Positions 58,918 to 64,000 of a stretch of 64,000 nucleotides of DNA are shown piece after piece (position 1 is the stretch's first letter; each line of letters starts with the position of its first letter). Position numbers and translations under genes: made by a program. The notes below the pieces were generated by a model. It was not told the origin of the DNA and ran no database searches. It saw only the letters and a program-made list of their open reading frames with translations. This DNA comes from Streptomyces griseochromogenes (GTDB lineage Bacteria > Actinomycetota > Actinomycetes > Streptomycetales > Streptomycetaceae). Where the stretch lies: positions 3,224,001 to 3,288,000 of the forward strand of contig NZ_CP016279.1 in assembly GCF_001542625.1 (NCBI RefSeq). Direction: 5' to 3'.

Positions 58918-59553
58918 CTACCGCGAAGCGCGCCGCACCAGACCCGGCACCGCACCGATCACCACGGTCACCCCCACCGCGGCCACCACACCCTCCCAAG
59001 GCTCCCGGAACAGCGACCCGCCCAGAATCCCGATCACCTGATAGGTCAACGCCCACGCCAGACATGCCGGCAGATTCCCCCGGCCGAACCGCCGCAACGG
59101 CCACTCCGCCACCAGACAGGCCAGCATCACCGGCAGCCGTCCGGCGGGCACCAGCCGGGACAGCACCAGCACAGCCACCCCGTGCTCGGCCAACTTCTCC
59201 CGGGACCGGGCCAACCGCTCCTCCGGCGCCCGAGCCCGTATCGCCTCCAACCAGCGCGACCCGCCCCGTGACCGCATCCCCCGCTGCCCCAGCCAGTACA
59301 ACGTCGCATCCCCGAGGAAGGCCGCCAGCGAGGCCGTGACGAACACCAGCGCCAACGAGAACGGCGCCGTCTGATGGAACGCCACCACCGCGGCCGAACT
59401 CACCAGCGCGCCGGTGGGCACCACCGGCACCAGCGCCCCGATCAGCACCAGCAGGAACAGCGAGGGGTAGCCGAGCGCCTGCTGTGTGGACTCCGGGGGC
59501 GCCGTCGACGTCGTGGCGGCGGCGAGCGTCGCGGCCGAGGCCAGCCATCTCAC
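58918..59553 (-). CDS. DedA-family membrane protein
   Basis: A 211-residue polytopic membrane protein. LVLIGALVPVVPTGALVSSAAVVAF, FLGDATLYWLGQRGMRSRG and RLVPAGRLPVMLACLVAEWP carry the DedA/SNARE-associated Gly, Asp and Arg features. DedA proteins function in lipid flipping or membrane homeostasis. The GTG start (59553) overlaps the upstream MBL stop in GTGA. Confidence 0.88.
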   Translation of the reverse strand: MRWLASAATLAAATTSTAPPESTQQALGYPSLFLLVLIGALVPVVPTGALVSSAAVVAFHQTAPFSLALVFVTASLAAFLGDATLYWLGQRGMRSRGGSRWLEAIRARAPEERLARSREKLAEHGVAVLVLSRLVPAGRLPVMLACLVAEWPLRRFGRGNLPACLAWALTYQVIGILGGSLFREPWEGVVAAVGVTVVIGAVPGLVRRASR

Positions 59554-60323
59554 CGCGCGACCTCCAGGCGCACACTCTCCCCGTGCCCCAGCTTGTGCAC
59601 CGCCACCTGCGGCGCGGCCTCGGCAGCCAGGCGTACGAACTCGTCACCCGGCGCATGGAATTCGTGCGGACGCACGGCGTCCATGCCGATCGGCCAGTAC
59701 GTTCCGTAGTGCACCGGCACCGCCACGCGCGGCCTCAGCCGGGCCAGCGCCTGCGCCGCCCGCCCCGGGTCCAGATGCCCCTCACCGAGGTACGGGCCCC
59801 AGCCGCCCACCGGCAGCAGTGCCACGTCCACCGGTCCGACCCACTCCACCATGGCGTCGAACAGGCCCGTGTCCCCGGCGAAGTAGGTACGCGCCTCGCC
59901 CTCGACGACGTACCCGAGCGCGGGGGAGCGGTGCGGGCCGACGGGCAGCCGCCGCCCGTCGTGCCGGGCGGGTACCGCCCGCACCAGCAGCTCACCGACC
60001 CGGACCCGGTCACCCGGGGCCACTTCGGTGAGCCGCAGGTGCCGTAGTCGACGCAGACCGGGGACCGCCCGTGGTGCGTCCCGGGGGACGAGCAGGCGCG
60101 TGCCCGCGGTGAGGGCCGCCAGCGAGGGCAGATGCAGATGGTCGGCGTGCAGATGGGAGACGAGCGCGAGGTCAGCGCGATGGGCCTCGGCCGGGGGCAC
60201 GGCGCCCCGGCGGCGCCGCAGATGCGCGAGCCGGCGGGCGAACAGCGGGTCGGTCAGCACGCGTACGTTCGAGTCTTCGAGCGTGCAGGTGGCGTGCCCC
60301 CACCAGGTGATCTCCACCGGCAC
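59550..60323 (-). CDS. UlaG-like metallo-beta-lactamase-fold hydrolase
   Basis: A 257-residue hydrolase. ITWWGHATCTLEDSNVRVLT, the metal motif SHLHADHLHLPSL, ARHDGRRLPV, YFAGDTGLFDAM and VPVHYGTYWPIGM are the expected blocks of the L-ascorbate-6-phosphate-lactonase-like group. GTG 60323. It is upstream of and coupled to DedA. A lipid- or lactone-type substrate is conceivable, but the sequence does not decide. Confidence 0.88.
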   Translation of the reverse strand: MPVEITWWGHATCTLEDSNVRVLTDPLFARRLAHLRRRRGAVPPAEAHRADLALVSHLHADHLHLPSLAALTAGTRLLVPRDAPRAVPGLRRLRHLRLTEVAPGDRVRVGELLVRAVPARHDGRRLPVGPHRSPALGYVVEGEARTYFAGDTGLFDAMVEWVGPVDVALLPVGGWGPYLGEGHLDPGRAAQALARLRPRVAVPVHYGTYWPIGMDAVRPHEFHAPGDEFVRLAAEAAPQVAVHKLGHGESVRLEVAR

Positions 60324-60408
60324 CTTCTTCGCCCCCTTCGTGCGACTCCCCGAAGCCTACGGGCAGGAGTAGGGTCGGCGGCGAAACCCGGAGGTGAGGG
60401 GGGACTCC

Positions 60409-60840
60409 ATGGGACAGCTGCGGGGTGCCTGCGGCGGGCTCGCGCCGGTGCGGGTCACCGCCATCGCGAGCCTGACGCCTCTGGAGGAGCTGGAGGCCGA
60501 TCCCTTCCTGGTGGATTCCCGCAGCCAGCACGCCATGTGCGCCTGGTGGGCGGCGGAGCGCGGCTACGTGGTCGCGCGGGAACTTCTCGTCGGCGGGCTG
60601 CGTTTCGACCATTGCGCCCTGTGGGACGGGGTCCGGTCCGGTGTGGACGTGTTCGTCGCCCCGAGCCGGCGGGTGTTGGAGCGTGCCCTGTCCACGGTGG
60701 AGGAGTTCACCGCGGAATGCGCGCGGCGCGGGGTGCGCGTGGAGACGGTGGGGCGCGCCGAGCCGTCGTACGACGCGCAGATGAAGGCACGGGTGCACCG
60801 CCGTCTCTCGATGCCGACGGCGGGGTACGACGGGCGATGA
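60409..60840 (+). CDS. Unknown protein with resolvase-like fold pattern
   Basis: A 143-residue soluble protein. The order VTAIASLTPLEELEADPFLV, SQHAMCAWWAAERGYVVARELL, WDGVRSGVDVFVAPSRRVLERAL and FTAECARRGVRVETVG matches the N-terminal catalytic fold of serine recombinases (Ser strand, RAxCxxxAxxxGyxV helix, VDVVVxxSxxRLxR, GVxV). The expected R-V-S is represented only by A-S, and no DNA-binding domain follows. A recombinase role is doubtful. ATG 60409 is preceded by GAGGGGGGA; the GTG at 60394 adds five residues. Confidence 0.5.
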   Translation: MGQLRGACGGLAPVRVTAIASLTPLEELEADPFLVDSRSQHAMCAWWAAERGYVVARELLVGGLRFDHCALWDGVRSGVDVFVAPSRRVLERALSTVEEFTAECARRGVRVETVGRAEPSYDAQMKARVHRRLSMPTAGYDGR

Positions 60841-60926
60841 CGGCTCGGTGACCCGACCTGGCCGGCGACGCCCCCTGTGACAAGGTGGAGCCGGGCCCGG
60901 TGATCGGGCGGGCCGCGACGTGAGGG

Positions 60927-63023
60927 GTGCGGGGCGTGCGGGGCGTTACGTGGCGGCGGGTCGCCAGTCAGCTCGGACGGAGCGTCACGGTGTGGGCGGT
61001 CTCCACCGTCACCATGCTCCTCCTCGCCGGTCTCCTGCCCGACTTCCGGCTCCAGTCCGCCGACGGCGACAGCGCCACCCGGATCGCGGTCACCGCCGCG
61101 TGCGGCGCCGGCGCCTTCGGCGTGCTCTCGGCCGTGGTGTGGCCGCTCCTGGTACGCCTGCTGCTGCTCGTGCCCGCCCTCGTCCTCGGCCTGCTGGTCT
61201 TCTTCCTCAACGGCTCCCTGCTGCTGCTCGCCCTGCGCATCAACCCCTCCGGGCGGGGCGCGGCCGCCCCGGAGACCGCCGTCATCGTGGCGGCCGTGAT
61301 GTCCGCCGTGGCCTCGGCCACCGGCGCCGCCCTCGCCGTGCGCGACGACGACGCCTACCGCCGCCGTCTCCTGCGCCTCGCCGGCCGCCGGCACAGACGC
61401 GATCCGCCCTGCCCGGCCGCACCCGGCCTGGTCTGCGTCCAGCTCGACGGCGTCGGCCACGACGTCCTCACCGCCGCTGTCCAACGGGGCCTCATGCCGA
61501 CCGTGGCCCGCTGGCTGGCGGCGGGCGACGGCGGGGAGACCGCGGCCCCGACCCACCGGCTCACCCCCTGGCGCACCGACTGGTCCAGCCAGACCGGCGC
61601 CAGCCAGCTCGGCATCCTGCATGGCAGCACCTTCGACGTGCCGGCCTTCCGCTGGTACGAGAAGGACCGGGGCGAGGTGATGGTGTGCAATCGGCCGACC
61701 AGCGCCGCCGAACTGCAGCGCCGCGCCGTGCTGCACACGGGCGAGGGCGGACTGCTCACCGTCGACGGCGCGAGCCGGGGCAATCTGTTCAGCGGCGGCG
61801 CCGGTGAACAGGCCCTCGTGCTGTCCATAGCCGCCCGCCGCCGTGGCCGGGAGAACCGTTCCCGCGCCGGCTACTTCGCGTACTTCTCCGACCCGGCCAA
61901 CGCGGTGCGCACCGCCCTGTCCTTCGTGGCCGAGGTGGTGCGCGAGATCGGCCAGTCCACCCGCGCCAGGATCCGGGGGCAGCGGCCCCGCGTGGGCCGC
62001 GGCGGCCTCTACCCCTTCGTGCGTGCCTTCGCCACCGTCGTCGAACGGGACGTCGTGGTCGCCGCCGTGATGGGCGACCTGCTGGCCGGCCGCACCGCCG
62101 TCTACGCCGACCTCGTCGCCTACGACGAGGTCGCCCACCACTCCGGGCCGCACAGCCGGGACGCCGAGATGGTCCTGCAGCGCCTCGACCGGTCCCTCGC
62201 CCTCATCGAGAAGGCCGCCGAACACGCCCCGCGCCCCTACCGGATCGTCGTCCTGTCCGACCACGGCCAGAGCCCCGGCGAGACCTTCCGCGCCCGTTAC
62301 GGACTCACCCTCACCGACCTCGTCCGCGCCGGCTGCGGGCTGCCCGTGCCCCGCGGGGCCGAGCGGACACACAGCGGCGCCGAGGCCCGCGCCGCCGTCC
62401 GCGCGGCCCTGGGCCGGCCCGTGGAGGAGAAGGGCGAACGGCACCGCCCCACCCGGGGCTCGGAACCGATCGTGCTCGCCTCCGGCAACCTCGGCCTGAT
62501 CTCCTTCCCGGACGTGCCGCACCGCATGACCAAGGAGGAGATCGAGACCCGTCACCCCGCCCTGCTCACCACCCTCGCCAACCACCCCGGCATCGGCTTC
62601 CTGCTGGTGCGCAGCGAAGAACACGGCGGCGTGCTGCTCGGCGCGTACGGCACCGAGACACCGCTGTCCGAGCTGGACGGGCAGCCCGGGCCGCTGGCCC
62701 CCTTCGGCCCCGGCGCCGCCGAGGCCGTCCGCCGCACGCACTCCTTCCCGCACACCGCCGACATCATGGTCAACTCCTTCCACGATCCCGCCGACGGCGA
62801 AGTCCTCGCCTTCGAGGAGCAGATCGGCTCCCACGGCGGCCTCGGCGGCGCCCAGTCCCGCCCCTTCCTGCTCTCCCCGCTCGCCCTGTCCGAGCCCCTG
62901 GCCGAGGGGGAGAGGCTGACCGGCGCCGAGCAGGTGCACGGCGTCCTGCGCCGCTGGCTGCGCGAGGCGAACGGGCCGCGGACACCGCTCACCGCGGCGG
63001 CCGAGGAGGAGCGCGCCGCCTGA
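60927..63023 (+). CDS. Holin-like membrane domain fused to type I phosphodiesterase/alkaline phosphatase domain
   Basis: A 698-residue membrane enzyme. Residues 15-135 have four hydrophobic segments resembling the phage_holin_4 superfamily. From residue about 165 a type I phosphodiesterase domain follows: LVCVQLDGVGHDVLTAAV (metal Asp), THRLTPWRTDWSSQTGASQLG (Thr/Ser nucleophile region), DLVAYDEVAHHSGPHS (Asp/His) and VVLSDHGQSPG (Asp-His). It may act on phosphodiester groups at the membrane. The start is uncertain: GTG 60927 or GTG 60936, the latter better spaced from GAGGGG. Confidence 0.85.
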   Translation: MRGVRGVTWRRVASQLGRSVTVWAVSTVTMLLLAGLLPDFRLQSADGDSATRIAVTAACGAGAFGVLSAVVWPLLVRLLLLVPALVLGLLVFFLNGSLLLLALRINPSGRGAAAPETAVIVAAVMSAVASATGAALAVRDDDAYRRRLLRLAGRRHRRDPPCPAAPGLVCVQLDGVGHDVLTAAVQRGLMPTVARWLAAGDGGETAAPTHRLTPWRTDWSSQTGASQLGILHGSTFDVPAFRWYEKDRGEVMVCNRPTSAAELQRRAVLHTGEGGLLTVDGASRGNLFSGGAGEQALVLSIAARRRGRENRSRAGYFAYFSDPANAVRTALSFVAEVVREIGQSTRARIRGQRPRVGRGGLYPFVRAFATVVERDVVVAAVMGDLLAGRTAVYADLVAYDEVAHHSGPHSRDAEMVLQRLDRSLALIEKAAEHAPRPYRIVVLSDHGQSPGETFRARYGLTLTDLVRAGCGLPVPRGAERTHSGAEARAAVRAALGRPVEEKGERHRPTRGSEPIVLASGNLGLISFPDVPHRMTKEEIETRHPALLTTLANHPGIGFLLVRSEEHGGVLLGAYGTETPLSELDGQPGPLAPFGPGAAEAVRRTHSFPHTADIMVNSFHDPADGEVLAFEEQIGSHGGLGGAQSRPFLLSPLALSEPLAEGERLTGAEQVHGVLRRWLREANGPRTPLTAAAEEERAA

Positions 63024-63157
63024 ATCCGCGGCGGCGCGCACGCACCGCCCGCTGCCGTTCACCCCGCGTGGCCCGGTCTTCACCGTGCGGTGGGCCCGGA
63101 TGTGATCGGATGGGATCCGGCACTCGAAGACTCGGATCCCATGCGAAAGGAACCACC

Positions 63158-64000
<843 letters not shown>

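Overview
The window reads as a piece of a Streptomyces (or very close actinomycete) chromosome. The GC content is very high, third codon positions are almost all G or C, GTG starts are frequent, and the gene families are actinobacterial: Ccr/Ecm, a SpoIIE-type phosphatase with a GAF domain, an Rv2578c-type radical SAM protein, GvpL/F, DUF6158 and DUF2795. Most of it is ordinary core or near-core sequence with short, often overlapping operons. No complete tRNA or rRNA gene, insertion sequence or CRISPR array was found.

1-2535: the end of a small membrane protein, then a DNA alkylation repair pair (Ada-AlkA fusion and Ogt). 2531-6260: an accessory scar. It starts with a tRNA-tail-like sequence overlapping the ogt stop codon, a perfect hairpin and TGGGAACG repeats. 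It continues with two decayed paralogous exported-toxin genes, one carrying a recognisable cytidine-deaminase-fold toxin domain, a SUKH-like immunity gene, and the ATPase half of a phage terminase. This stretch is visibly richer in A and T.

6310-9043: a minus-strand operon with an ADP-ribosylglycohydrolase, a NUDIX hydrolase, a SIR2 deacylase and a small membrane protein, suggesting NAD/ADP-ribose handling. 9202-12080: glycerate kinase, then phosphatidylserine decarboxylase and synthase. 12090-21961: an ethylmalonyl-CoA pathway locus (ccr, ecm, lyase, MaoC hydratase, acyl-CoA dehydrogenase), with a TetR regulator and a duplicated-domain 3-hydroxybutyryl-CoA dehydrogenase. The ccr promoter carries two palindromes, one exactly filling the -35/-10 spacer.

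22341-32453: a HEAT-repeat protein, GNAT, RidA, a secreted peptidase, a radical SAM protein with a LexA-type box, an SRPBCC protein, a drug-transporter-like MFS protein fused to three beta-sandwich repeats, and a PAS-GAF-PP2C-HATPase phosphatase. 32593-41875: a methyltransferase, a tightly coupled four-peptidase operon (M55, M20, S9, S66), a secreted X-Pro-type hydrolase, GNAT and an unusual arginase-family protein.

41916-53963: a DUF5107/TPR protein, VOC, a holin-like membrane protein, NDH-2, transketolase, an orphan GvpL/F, a methyltransferase, a PAP2-lipid kinase fusion, a histidine phosphatase and an ABC-F ATPase. 54121-64000: small DUF genes, a repeat-containing cysteine-rich surface protein, a lysine-free aminotransferase-fold protein coupled to an MBL hydrolase, DedA with a second MBL hydrolase, a resolvase-fold-like orphan, a holin-phosphodiesterase fusion, OsmC and the start of a DnaK paralogue. 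Small palindromic elements of about 38 bp occur four times, three of them in frame inside genes.
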